Positions 10,005-20,690 of a stretch of DNA of 64,000 nucleotides are shown here, in pieces (position 1 is the stretch's first letter; every line of letters starts with the position of its first letter). The notes under the pieces are model-generated. The model was not told where the DNA came from. It did no database searches and was given only the letters and a program-made list of their open reading frames with translations. The stretch lies in NCBI GenBank assembly GCA_907165275.2, contig OU015653.1, positions 12,988,001 to 13,052,000 on the forward strand, written 5' to 3'. The DNA is from Zygaena filipendulae (lineage: Eukaryota; Arthropoda; Insecta; Lepidoptera; Zygaenidae). Position numbers and translations under genes: made by a program.

Positions 10005-10166
10005 CTACTAAAGAGTTTGTTGCGCAGCTTCTCTTCAGCCATAGCATTAGGAAGCTGTGAAGAGTGGATGTTTTATGGGTGCTGTCATAATAACTGTAAT
10101 TATATTAACATCAAAAAAAGCCATATTATGGGCCAAATTTGAATAAATGATTTGACTTTGACTTTA
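10005..10166 (+). repeat. LINE 3' end with GATTTGACTTTGACTTT tail
   Basis: A conserved-looking block (TTGCGCAGCTTCTCTTCAGC...GCTGTGAAGAGTGG) followed by TTTGAATAAATGATTTGAC and repeats of TTTGACT. AATAAA plus a simple repeat tail is the layout of lepidopteran LINE 3' ends. Only the 3' end is present. Family not assigned. Confidence 0.6.
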
Positions 10167-11040
10167 GAAACGGAAAAATAAATAATAGAGACTCCATTAT
10201 ATACAAAACACGAGATGGACGCGCGCTCATTCCGCTCGGATATCTGGAATTATCGCCGGCATATGCCGTTGAATAATCCTCAATGCGACCCGCAAACGAG
10301 TCGATTAGCATCGGGACGTACCGAACACGCTCCGACGCGACCCCTTCCCTCCATGGTTAAAGAGAATATCGTCGATGGCAGCCTCGGGAATTTACATGTG
10401 ATTTCCAATTTCTGCTCATCTTAAAAATGAAACATACAAAGAAATTAAGTGCAGCGAGTTGTCAGCAAATAAGCCTGCTACGCTAGGTAGAGCGAGTTCG
10501 ATTCTCGTAACGTTTCGATACGATTCGATGAACATTTGTGTTTAACTTTTAGGTACTTGTAATAAGTAAATCTGACCCTCACAGGTAAAAAAATAAAACA
10601 GTGCTTCTTAACACTGTATGACCCGTTATGGTATTTTCATGTGAACACCAAATTATTTATACATAACGTAAAATAAAATTGAAGACATGCAATTTCCCTG
10701 ATTTCACCCGGAACTAATACATAGGCTAATGCATATTTCGAGGGAATTCTGAAATTCACGTGAATGGAAGCCGTGGGAACGGACAGCTGTTTGAATAAAA
10801 ACTAAAACCGACTTCAAGTTCAAAAAGCACTTCACTCGCAAGCAAAAAATAACCAAAGTATCTATTTAATTCAAAAAGAAATTGCATTATTTATTGGTAT
10901 GTGCTACCTACTGATCAGCCTCCAACTGCGACTCTAAAGTCGCACTACAATATATTATTATGAAATAGCCAATTCCCCAGTATTTCACGAGCGTTAATTA
11001 CGGAATTGACTTGTGTATTCCGTTATAAAAAGTGCTCTAC
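10167..11040. other. Non-coding stretch with a GC-rich island and repeat scraps
   Basis: 10205-10400 is markedly GC-richer and stays open on both strands for about 60 codons, but neither frame is bounded by good splice sites and I recognise no protein. 10488-10510 (GAGCGAGTTCGATTCTCG) resembles a SINE B box. 10796 onwards carries AAAACCGACTTCAAGTTCAA, as in the repeats at 34260 and 50240. Confidence 0.5.
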
Positions 11041-11285
11041 ATATGGACGCAGATAAGCAATAACATGTTAACCCACAAAATGAAGTTATTGATTCAGAAC
11101 GATTTATTGAGAGTTAGGGAACGTTTTTTAATTATGTGTTTACCTTATTACATTGTTTAAATATGTAACTAAATATTAAACCTAAAAAAATTTACACAAA
11201 ATGGCGTTATAATTTTAAAACTTTAATTTAATCAAAATTTCTCCAGTGTGGGTTAACACACTATTGCTTATCTATGTCTATATAT
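11041..11285. mobile_element. Short inverted-repeat element, copy 1 of 2
   Basis: Left end GGACGCAGATAAGCAATA and CATGTTAACCCACA. The right end is the imperfect reverse complement (AGATAAGCAATAGTGTGTT). About 240 bp, non-coding, strongly AT-rich centre. A closely similar copy is at 50398-50633, which sets the boundaries. MITE-like; superfamily unknown. Confidence 0.75.
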
Positions 11286-12060
11286 GACTCAGGAGCATTG
11301 TAGCTTCCTATAAGAGAAAGATTTTTTTAAATCTGTCACATAGTTTTTAAAACTAACAGTTTGAAGTTCATTACAAACAAACAAACGAAAAAATCAAATC
11401 TTTTCACTTTGAGTAGGTACACAGATAATAATAATGGAGAGTCAATTCACTGTAGAGTCGTAAAGGTCTATCGCTAATAGCAGGAAAACAATAAATCCTA
11501 TTATTTTATTTCGGCTGTAAAATTCAACGTTTCATCCAATACCTAGGTAACTACGTCATATCCACGTACGTGGAAAATTGGAACAACTGTTAACGTGTAC
11601 GGTATTTCATTGCACGGGCGACCTATAAAATAGAAATACATTTTGAAAAATGAAAAGTAAAATTTCCACAACGCAGCATTGGTGCGGAGTTCGTGTTTCT
11701 AATATTAACAGATGTTTTACGATCGAACGTGGGCAAAAGCCGGCCCTTATTCACTATGGCCATGACACGTCGCGGAAGATGATGCGGGACAAAAATTGTT
11801 CTTCCCTCGCGGTCAATGAAGTTTCACTTAAAAAAAAAATGCGTGAGTGTCGTAGAACACTCGGTTGGAACTGTGTTGACTATACCGTCTAGCTGTGCTC
11901 CACGGAAACTATCGCTCTACAGTCTAGGTGTAAAAATCTCTATGGTTACCGCTACATTAAATTGAGTCTTAACGGATGGAATTAAGACATTATATTGCAT
12001 GGCACGAAATATCGTATAACCATCACTAAACTAATATGAGTAGATAATTTGTTATTTATT
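11286..12060. other. Non-coding stretch
   Basis: Mixed AT-rich sequence. An 80-codon plus frame at 11650-11892 begins ATGAAAAGTAAAATT but shows no domain, no signal peptide and no splice context. I see no recognisable feature. Confidence 0.4.
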
Positions 12061-12065
12061 CATAA

Positions 12066-12125
12066 AGTCCGGGTAGTCAAGGTCGTTACGCGACCCGTCG
12101 GGAGTTCAAATCCCGGTACATTATA
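12066..12125 (+). repeat. tRNA-like SINE head or tRNA pseudogene
   Basis: GGGTAGTCAAGGTCG (A-box-like), then GGGAGTTCAAATCCCGG, a good B box in a short G-C stem. The anticodon arm cannot be drawn properly and the 5' half of the acceptor is missing, so not a functional tRNA gene. Confidence 0.4.
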
Positions 12126-13033
12126 TGACTTTTTCTACTGTGATTTGTGCATTTCACACATGAAGTACCTACGTTGACATGCATACATGCATTAATGAAG
12201 AAACGCCTAGGTATAACTGGTGGCCTGCACAGCAGGAAGCGGCCATGACGGAAAAACTATGCAAAAAATCTTTCAATTTTTCCGTCCTAGCCCCCCTCCG
12301 TACCGTGCGATAAGGAACATAGTTCCAAAAATACGTTTCCGCCGTGTCTTGAACATACAAAATATAAATTTCTAATATTTTGGCACCTGGAGCGTTTGGG
12401 ACGCGCGTTATGGTCAAGGAATGTTGTTGGTCATAATGAATAAGGGTCCTGCTCTAGCACTACTAATTCCAACATCGTATTATAATATTTTGATGCCAAT
12501 TGAAAAAGAAACGCTATATAGAAGACTTGGAGGACAAGTTTTTACTACTTATATTATAATATACATGCAGGATGTTACAGAAATTTATAGTCATATTAAA
12601 GGATCGTGTACTTTTATTACTGTTAGTACTGCATTACACACTGATACTTCAAAAAGGCATATAAATTAAACAAAATATTTTTAGCATCAAAACAAACAAG
12701 TCACATCACTATTTTTAAATCACGAATTCATGCGCACTATCTTTCTCTCTAATCCACCTAGGAAATGTCACTCTCATTATGTAGCTATTATTATCATCTG
12801 ATTATCATGTACGTTTATGTAGTACCAAATTATGTATGGTTTATATATAATATAGGTAATATGTATGTATGTGTATATGTATATATATATATAGCCTTTG
12901 TATTTATCGTACTGTCTATGTAATATTATATTTAGGTATGTTTTTATGTATATATACATATGTATATGTGTAGTATATGGGTAGGTACTTATATATTGTT
13001 AATGTGTTTATGCTGAGTATTATTATATATTAT
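12126..13033. other. Non-coding stretch with simple repeats
   Basis: 12169-12420 is GC-richer and open on the minus strand but unrecognised. 12830-13020 is a TA/TG-rich simple-repeat tract (GTATGTATGTGTATATG and similar). No gene seen. Confidence 0.5.
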
Positions 13034-13202
13034 AACACCGCCTTCCTTCTAGATTATAATTTTCCCTATGCACCCTATGGTTGTCTGGAAGAGATCGCTC
13101 TGAGCGATAAGACCGCCGATTGTTCCACCTTATAGTAAAATTTGTTTTTGTAATTGTTTATTTTTAAGTGGTGTTCAATAAAGAGTTTATTATTATTATT
13201 TT
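13034..13202 (+). repeat. LINE 3' untranslated end with (TTA)n tail
   Basis: CACCCTATGGTTGTCTGGAA, GAGATCGCTCTGAGCGATAA, GACCGCCGATTG, then TGTTCAATAAAGAGTTTATT and TTA repeats. A polyadenylation signal AATAAA followed by a TTA tail marks a non-LTR 3' end on the plus strand. The TTA tail is interrupted here by the minus-strand Dong-like copy and resumes at 15015. Confidence 0.7.
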
Positions 13203-15013
13203 TGATGCTCACTACTGACCGTCTTTTCTTGAAGGAAAAGATGGCGTAGGATGACTCCTTAGCGCGGCGAACACAAACGCTAAGGGTTGTTAAGTCGGTA
13301 GGTTGAGAAACCGACGGACAATTCGGGCATTGTCGAGCAAGACCGCCTTCTGGATTGCCGCCGTAACCGGTCCAGCACGGACATCCAACCGCCGCAGGTG
13401 TCGTTGCAGGCTGGTTGGAACTAACCCGTTCGTCGATACGACAATCGGGATGATTTCAGTGGATTCCACCCGCCACATTTCGGTTACCTCATCTGCCAGT
13501 TCGAGATATTTGGCGAATTTATCTCGTTCGGCTTTGACGAGGTTCCCGTCATGCGGAATGGTGATATCCACCAAAAACACCTTTGATTGCTCCCGGTCCA
13601 TCATCACTATGTCAGGTTTATTAGAGGGTAGAGTCCTGTCAGTGATAATGGACCGGTCCCAGTAGAGCCGGATGCGGTCGTTTTCGAGAACTGGCTCCGG
13701 CACATACTTGTAATACGGCACCCTAGGAGTCACGAGACCGTACTTTAGAGCGAGCTCTTGGTGGAGTATTTTGGCTGCTTGGTTATGTCTGTGCAGGTAC
13801 TCAGTGTTAGCAAGAGTCGAACAACCAGAGGTAATATGGCGGATAGTCTCGCCTGGATGACGGCACGACCGACAGATATCCACTGTGCCGTCCTTTAGAA
13901 TAAATCTACGATGGTTGTTCGTTCTGACAATCTGGTCCTGTATTGCACAGACAAACCCCTCGGTTTCCCCAAAGAGGTCACCAAAGCGCAGCCAATGCAC
14001 GGAGGCATTAAGGTCCACATGGGCCTCTCTGAGAGCCGTATAAAACCTCCCATGCAGCTCTTTCTCTTTCCATACCGCCTCGCGGTCCTGGGTGCTTAGT
14101 ATTTGCGGAGCTTGCCAGTCCTCGGTGGCCAGGGACAAGGGGGTCAGTCCATTGTCACACTCTATGGCAGTTTTATGCAGCTCACTCTCTGATTTCGTCA
14201 GGAAGTAGCTACGGAGGTTGCACACTTCACGATTGTGTAAGGTGGTGGCGCTAAGAAAACCACGCCCACCACTCTTACGTGGCAAGTACAACCTCATCAC
14301 TGACGATCTCGGGTGGTGCATTCTGTGGAGTGTCAGAGTGGTTCGGACTTTTCGATCCAGGGCGTCTAATTCGGTCTGAGACCACCTGAGTACAGCAAAG
14401 GTGTAGAGAAGGACAGGCATCACCCAGCCGTTGAAGGCCTTGACCTTGTTGCCGCCCGACAAATGGCTTTTGAGCACTTTAGTAAGGCGGCCAAAGAAAG
14501 ACTCCCGCACGGCGTCCTTCACCTGCTTCTCCTCCACACCCATGTTTTGTGCCATACCCAGGTAACGGTATGTTTCAGTCTCGGAGAGTGCACGGATGCC
14601 GCCCTCTACAGCAACCTCTGAGGAACGTACTATACGACCCCTCTCCACATGGAGAAATGCACACTTGTCCGCGCCCAGTCCCATGCAGATGGAGTCGCTG
14701 AACCGCTTTGTGACTGTCAGCAACTCCTCCAGCCTCGTGGCGCTGGGGGCAAACAGCTTGAGATCATCCATGTAGAGAAGGTGCGTCAACTTCATACTCC
14801 CTCTCCGAAACTGAAAGCCCGTCCCTGTTTTATCTAGCATGACACTGAGCGGATTCAGAGACAGGCAGAACCAGAGTGGGCTCAGACAGTCGCCCTGGAA
14901 TATCCCCCTTCTTATCTCAATCCGGTCCTCCGCATCCGACAATCGCTCACCAGATAGACTGAGAGTCGTACTCCATTGCCCCATGCAGGCCTCGAGGAAT
15001 CCGCGAACCGTGG

Positions 15014-15014
<1 letters not shown>
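13203..15014 (-). mobile_element. R4/Dong-like non-LTR retrotransposon, 5'-truncated
   Basis: About 1.8 kb copy lacking everything upstream of RT motif region 3-4. It is flanked by (TTA)n on both sides (13190-13202 and 15015-15046). R4/Dong elements encode RT plus a restriction-like endonuclease and some members insert into TAA repeats, so target and protein agree. The short 3' untranslated end (13203-13289) contains a small inverted repeat, CCGTCTTTTCTTGAAGGAAAAGATGG in two halves. Confidence 0.78.
13290..15014 (-). pseudogene. R4/Dong-like ORF2 fragment: RT C-half plus restriction-like endonuclease
   Basis: The frame is open from the truncation point (15014) to the stop. The first Met is at 14984, giving 564 codons, but that Met is internal to the original protein. 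Seen motifs (numbered from that Met): RT GIFQGDCLSPL (27-37); catalytic YMDD (71-74); an RT-thumb region; HHPRSSVMRLYLPRKSGGRG near 223-242; zinc finger C371-X2-C374-X8-H383-X4-C388; endonuclease KPDIVMMD...VFLVDIT with PD at 457-458 and the paired D at 473. A PD-X14-D endonuclease after a CCHC finger is the mark of non-LTR clades R2/R4/Dong rather than APE-type LINEs. No internal stop or frameshift in the remaining part, so the copy is fairly young. It cannot be active because the start of RT is gone. Confidence 0.82.

Positions 15015-15046
<32 letters not shown>
15015..15046 (+). repeat. (ATT)n microsatellite
   Basis: About ten ATT units directly against the truncated 5' end of the Dong-like copy. 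Together with 13190-13202 it is probably the split tail of the plus-strand LINE end. Confidence 0.8.
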
Positions 15047-15516
15047 CACTAGTGGGGTGTACAATAATATATATTCATTAATTTCTCTATCGATGATTTT
15101 GGTAACAAAACTTTTTTAATTCAAAGCCCATAAAAGTTAAAGCAATACACTGTGAACGCTTCTATATAGAGCACGTAACACCCGAATTATTATTATCAAC
15201 GTCGATATATTGCGATCTGATAAAGGTGAAAAAGTTATGAATAATATTTTTATTTTATTCCGTTTTTTGACGTGACTGGATTATGTGACGACCCCGTTGA
15301 GAGAACTTGAAAGTAATCCGGTTGACAATATTCTAGACATATCAGACAATATTATTATAACTTACATAAGGTACGCCATCAGTCATCACGCAATATCACA
15401 GGTAAAAATTAAATGCACTCAAATCATAACTATGTCTGTAGTTAAAATCGTGATTGTAAAGAATGAATTCTTGATCTGTGTTTAAATCTTTTATCGGAAT
15501 AAATTTTTGTCATAAG
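15047..15516. other. Non-coding stretch
   Basis: AT-rich, no recognised repeat or gene. Confidence 0.5.
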
Positions 15517-15632
15517 AATAGGGATGTTGACTACTATTGAAAATCAAAATTCTAATTAGTCCGTCAGTTAGAAAATAAAAAAACAACAGACACGTATTTT
15601 TTGCTTTTTTAAATAAATTAAAATATACAGAG

Positions 15633-15668
<36 letters not shown>

Positions 15669-15991
15669 TTGTTTATTGCCGTCAAGAAGGTGTACAAAAA
15701 AAATAAAAATTAAACTTAGTCAATTATTCTAGGCAAAAGGAAGTGATTCAGCGTGAGCTACTCGTGACCTAATAAAGATAAAGCGCTTTAAAGTTTAGGA
15801 TGAGGAGGTCGTGACGTCACTAACCATAAAATCGCCATACAAACTGTCAGAATAGTGATGTCACGCGAAATTTCAACTCATTATATCGCCGTTATTTTTT
15901 GATTACGTAAAAAAAGAAAAAATACGTGTCCAATATTTTTTAATAATCTACAAGACGGACTAAAAAATAAAAAATAGTCAACATGCCCATT
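15517..15991 (-). mobile_element. Inverted-repeat element, TAGTCCGTC family, copy 2 (interrupted)
   Basis: Ends AATAGGGATGTTGACTA and TAGTCAACATGCCCATT are imperfect reverse complements. Inner boundaries TTAGTCCGTC and GACGGACTAA plus the central TGACGTCAC block match the other copies. A 140-bp retroelement end is inserted at 15636-15775; without it the element is about 330 bp, like the others. Confidence 0.8.
15636..15775 (-). repeat. Short LINE 3' end inserted in the inverted-repeat element
   Basis: Flanked by AGATA on both sides (15631-15635 and 15776-15780). Comparison with copy 6 (ATAGATAAAGCGC) shows that AGATA is single in the uninterrupted element. On the minus strand it ends GGCAATAAACAATTTTATT then ATT repeats, a non-LTR tail. 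Strongly 5'-truncated. Confidence 0.75.
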
Positions 15992-16610
15992 GCGAAAATC
16001 GTAATTAACCAGCAATTTATACGTTGGTTTTAGAAAAAAAAAAACGCAAATTCTAGAACGATATTATTGTCTAACAAAGTACTTTTTATAAAGAATAATA
16101 TTAGACTTGCACTTCAGTTTCATATAGTCCTCTTGAGACTTTTTAATTATTATGAATTTCGCAAAATTCGGGCATTACATACCTATTATATTTAAAAAAA
16201 GTTGATTGGTTTTTCAATTAATGTGCAAAAAAGCTGGTCTTTTCTCCAATATTTTCTTTTTCTTTCATAGGACTTTGTGAGTTATCAATTATGAACATGA
16301 ATATTTTCTCTTGAGATCGACGAAGTTAATGTATGAAATTATTTACGAATTAAGTATAAGTTTAGAGTTGATTCTGAAAAGAAAAACCTCTTATTTCTTT
16401 TTCTCAAAGAGAATAAATTGAGTGGTTTTTCTTGAGTACAATATCTCGCTGCTTCTAAGATTCAACCTGAGAATCCTTCAATCCACTTTGGATTCAAAAT
16501 AACAACTCATAATACAATTAGTAGTACCTAATCACACGCGTTAATTTCGTTCAAGATTCGAGATAAAAGTACCTACTGTATATCCTTTTTGTACCCATGA
16601 CAACGTGCAA
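15992..16610. other. Non-coding stretch
   Basis: AT-rich, no recognisable element apart from poly-A/T runs. Confidence 0.4.
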
Positions 16611-16782
16611 TCCTTACTAATATTATAAATATGAAAGTGCATGGGTTTGTTTGTTTTCACGGTTTAGCGGCTCAAGCGATCAGCATAAAATTTTGTATAC
16701 ACTTTGTCAGGGGTACAAAGAAGGAAAGGACATAGGGTGCTTTTTATCCCAGAACTCCCGCAGGATCTTCGAAATCAGCTAG
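16611..16782 (+). mobile_element. Helitron-like element, family A, hairpin deleted
   Basis: Starts A|TCCTTACTAATATTATAAAT, has GGGGTACAAAGAAGGAAAGG and TTTTTATCCCAGAACTCCCG and ends ATCAGCTAG|T. The usual AACGCGGGTGAAACCGCGGGG hairpin segment is missing, so the copy lost its 3' signal or formed by internal deletion. Confidence 0.75.
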
Positions 16783-17365
16783 TGTTTTATTATTAGTATG
16801 GATGTACTTATAGGTATACGAAAAAAAACCACAGTGAATTAATCCGATTTTTTTTAAAGACATAAAAGAATCTTTTCCACTTAGTGAAAGATGAAAGAAA
16901 AGGAAGCAGTAACAAATCAAGTAACCTTATTTCAACATTAAGAGAAGACATTAAAATACTCTACTAATTAACGTCTACTTAATATTCCTTAATTGAAAGC
17001 ACCGTATTTTCGAAAGGCATTTTTTTTTTCATAGAAGCTTGCACGTGTCCCCGGTTTTTTTTCCAGCAGAGACAAAAGGTAGAGTATAAGTTTTGTGGAT
17101 ACATAATGGAGAGGGTCTTTTTCATTAAAAATGTCAGTAAAAGACAGGGAGTAGAGTAATAAATTCAAAGAACAATCGGACACAAGGGAAGTGAGACGTT
17201 TGCGAGCACCGGTGCGGTTGTTAAGGTACAGTCTGAGACAAATACAACGTACGTTTGCAAGTTTTCCTGTAATGTATAAAAAATTGCAATATTATTGACC
17301 TTTAATACATATTACCGTTGTTTTATCTCTACATTTGCTATTTAGCATTGGAATGAACCTTCACA
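16783..17365. other. Non-coding stretch
   Basis: No recognised feature. A minus frame at 16989-17183 is short and low-complexity. Confidence 0.4.
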
Positions 17366-17570
17366 TCCCTACTTCCCTACAAATATGCGAAAGTAACTCT
17401 GTCAGTCTGTCTCTCTGTTACGCTTTCACGCCTTAACAGCTCAACCGATCATCATAAAATGTTGTATACACATTTTCAGGAGTACAAAGAACGACATTGG
17501 GTACTTTTTGTCCTGGAATTCCCGCGGAAACTCCGAAATTAACGCCGGTGAAACCGCGGGGAACAGCTAT
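17366..17570 (+). mobile_element. Helitron-like element, family A
   Basis: Starts A|TCCCTACTTCCCTAC, has TTACGCTTTCACGCCTTAAC, CCGATCATCATAAAAT and AACGCCGGTGAAACCGCGGG. The terminal CTAG has changed to CTAT. Otherwise full length (205 bp). Confidence 0.8.
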
Positions 17571-19763
17571 ATAATATTGCTGGCGCTAATTCAAGAGTTG
17601 CCGCGGGAACTCCGTGAAATCCTTTCTCGAAGCTGATTTCTACCCTCTATAAACTGCCAAATTTCAGCTTCACGGATCACGTGTTTTTCGAGATTTCGTG
17701 TTCAGTCATTATATCCTTTACTTTCGCTTTTTTAAATATATATAAATTAACTTTTTTCTGTTTTCACCCGCACTCATTTGAGAGTTCAACTGAGAGTTTA
17801 CGTTTCCTAGCAACAAATTATTTACCTGTTTTTATTAGTTCTTAAGTCGTGTATAGTTTTTTTGTGATTTCGTGTTAAATCAGTGGGTAAGTCAGGCAAC
17901 TTTCGCGTATAATATGGATAAACGGGTAGTAATAGGTTGGCGCTATCAGGGTGATAACAAATAACTTGGAACAAGAGTCTGTTAAAAAAAAAAACTAGAA
18001 CAACAGCTGTTTTGATCGATTTTTCTCATCCAACGAACGACAGAACGTCTGACTGAAAATGTTGAAGAATTTATTTTATATTATGAATTTATTTTATAAA
18101 TGATTTTTTTATCTTGAAGAAATCTCGAATCTCTTTAATCAACTTTGCGGTTATCTGTACTTATAGAGTGTCGAGATATTTCTTATTAGCTACAAGAGAA
18201 ACCCGGCTGCCCTTTATTTAAACCAAAAAAAATGGTGTATCTCCAATAGTAAGTAGAATATAAATCCACGTACACGTAATAAATAAATAAATTAAAAAAA
18301 ACCTTTTATTTCATGCATAAAAAAGACATTAATTTTTTTTAGTTTAAATTTTTGAATACTTTTTGAGTTTGAGTTTAATATAATATAGGTAATGATTCGT
18401 ATAGGGTTATATTAATTCCATTTCACAGTACAATAAATAATTATTAGTTACTTCCATAACTATTTTATCATTTGAATACAAAGACAATTATGATAGTTAT
18501 AATAATATTACTAAGAATGGATAAATTAAATAACAACTTTAAATCTTTTTAAGATGATTGATGACGTACACGTAATACTGGAGCTTAAAGATAATTGTGA
18601 ATTTGACAAAGTTGAAAAATTTGTAGTTTATAGGAGACAAAGTTGCTACGGTAGGTACTTAATTATGGTCAACCTGTAATTCTTCCACTTTTTATTTTTA
18701 AGGGTAAAATTTTGACAAAAATGTGCTGTATATTTATCCGTACACAATATCATAATATTATTGTAATAAAACTGTAACTAGTAAAAGATTTTTAAATTAA
18801 AGATAATTAAAAGAAAATATATTATATGGAAAGGATATCATAAAGATTAGGTAGGTATAGTTTGTAGTCTTCATTAAATTACTATTATAATATAATAAGG
18901 CTAAAACTAGAAGTAGTTTGCTTAGAATTGACTTCCGAATCAATCGCAGCATACTTTAATATAGGTTATTTTTTCATTTTTACTAGTCTATGTCTAAATT
19001 ATTTATAATACAATATTTGGCGCGAACGCCGCCCGTAGCAAAAAAATCGAATCGGTCATTGACGCGTAGGTGCAAGCCTACCTCCAAACTAATGTTGAAT
19101 AACTTTTAAAGTATACATTTTTTCGACATAATTTATAATTTTAATCATTAAATCACGATGTTGTTTTTTTTTTAATTGAGGTGTATCAGGAGTTTAATTC
19201 ATTAACATTTTGTATAAATAAGGCAACGCTTTGATATATATTATTATATAGATGGTCACACAGCATTAGTGGGAAAGATTAAATTAAAATATATAGATTA
19301 TATATAATCTAGGGAAAGATTCCCATTAGGTGGGCTGAAAGAGATCTGCCGCCCATTAAACATCAAGTATTTTTCTTTTTTGTATAACTAACAAATTATG
19401 TAATAATATTAATATAATTAAAAAAATCCTATATAAAACTTAAAAACAAATAAATCAATAAACCTATCTAATTTGAATGTGAGTAACATTCTCTAACCCT
19501 CAGTAGAAGTAAAACGTATTAAACTTGATAAACACCGAGCGGAAATTGATTACACGTTGCCATCACGCCTGTCATCCAAAGCTTTTAATTACCCTTTGGA
19601 TGCGCATAAAGAAATTTTATTTTGATATACGTACCTATTTCTCTCAGTATAAATAGATTAATGGACTTTACCAAGAAATCGACACGTGTGAAACTTCGGA
19701 AAGCTTTCGAGTAGGTAATTACATTGAAATTCTGTGAACTTCGAAAAGCTCTGAAGTTTAATA
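17571..19763. other. Long non-coding stretch
   Basis: 17590-17700 holds GCCGCGGGAACTCCG and a CTCTATAAACTGCCAAATTTC block that looks like repeat debris. The rest is AT-rich. 19020-19070 is a small GC-richer patch. No gene seen. Confidence 0.4.
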
Positions 19764-19781
19764 TTGTTCTCTCGTTTTCAG

Positions 19782-19907
19782 GTAACAGGCGATATTTTAC
19801 GTACGAGCGTTAACCCCCGCGCCGGGAGCCGCTCGGCATCGGGCAAAAGTAAAAAAGAGAACCAGTCAAGCGTCGGGCCATTTCATTCACAAGAGTTCCG
19901 TATACCT
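19782..19907 (+). CDS. Candidate internal exon, 42 codons, unknown gene
   Basis: An island clearly less AT-rich than its flanks, preceded by a pyrimidine-rich acceptor (TTCTCTCGTTTTCAG) and followed by a consensus donor (CCT|GTAAGT). The 126 nt between are open in one frame only, so both boundaries are phase 0: VTGDILRTSVNPRAGSRSAS, then a Lys/Ser-rich part, ending HSQEFRIP. I do not recognise the protein; the composition suggests a disordered segment. The flanking exons are not in view. Could be a false exon; splice sites and composition are the only support. Confidence 0.4.
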
Positions 19908-20304
19908 GTAAGTTTAGCGTCGATACTTGTAAGTTTTTTTGTATTTTGTTCGCTTTGATTTTCTCACGGTCACTGAATAAATATTTGAAGCGTACTTATA
20001 GGCATTTACTTTTAAACGCACTGCGCTGATCTGAAAGTATTTTTTTTACATTCAGTAATATTATTACATTCAGTATTATTATTAGGTACTAGCTACACTA
20101 CACCCGCGAGAATTTTAGGGTATAATTGTAAAATTGAATAAAACCCATACATCAGACGGATGGCCAGACAAAAGAAAGGTTAGTCATGTTATAACAGCAT
20201 CCACATAGTCCTCTGGGCTCTAATAAAAAACCGTAATTTTGCTATATACACGTAGATTTTGATGATATGTACAGATTCATTTACAATTAACACTACCTAC
20301 CTAT

Positions 20305-20460
20305 TTGAGTATGTTTGTCACGCTTCCACACCCACTATACCCAACCGATCATCATGAAATATTGACACGTTTTCGGGGGTACAGAGAAGGACTTTTTATC
20401 TCGGAATCCCCGCGAGAACTCCGAAATTACCGCAGTAAAACTAATATAGGTAACAGCTAG
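20305..20460 (+). mobile_element. Helitron-like element, family A, degraded
   Basis: TTGTCACGCTTCCACACCC, CCAACCGATCATCATGAAAT, GGGGTACAGAGAAGG and GAACTCCGAAATTACCGC are recognisable, ending CAGCTAG|T. The hairpin is disturbed by an extra CTAATATAG. 5' boundary not clear. Confidence 0.7.
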
Positions 20461-20483
20461 TAGATAATATTGACAAATTATAA

Positions 20484-20690
20484 TCATTAGGTAGGCACTA
20501 TTATAAATGTGAAAGTGAGGTTGTTTATCTGTCTGTTTTTTACGCTTTCACGTTTTCACTAACGGCTCGATCAATCATCATGTAATTTAGCATACACGTT
20601 TTTAGGAGTACAGAAAATAATATATCTAGGACACTTTTATTCCGGAACTCTCGGAAAATTAAGGCGAGTGACATCACGGGGAAAACCTGG
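20484..20690 (+). mobile_element. Helitron-like element, family A, degraded 3' end
   Basis: Starts A|TCATTAGGTAGGCAC and then TATTATAAATGTGAAAGTG, TTTTTACGCTTTCACG and ATCATCATGTAATTTAGC. The 3' part (GGCGAGTGACATCACGGGG) has lost CTAG. Follows the previous copy in the same orientation after 23 bp. Confidence 0.65.

Noticed and set aside
12066..12125. tRNA gene
   Set aside because: Only the B-box/T-arm is convincing; the cloverleaf cannot be completed. Listed as a SINE-like fragment.
13303..14837. Plus-strand frames up to 120 codons opposite the Dong-like ORF
   Set aside because: Antisense shadows of a strongly supported minus-strand frame.
15491..15697. Minus frame with a run of isoleucines
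   Set aside because: It is the translated (AAT)n tail of the inserted LINE end.
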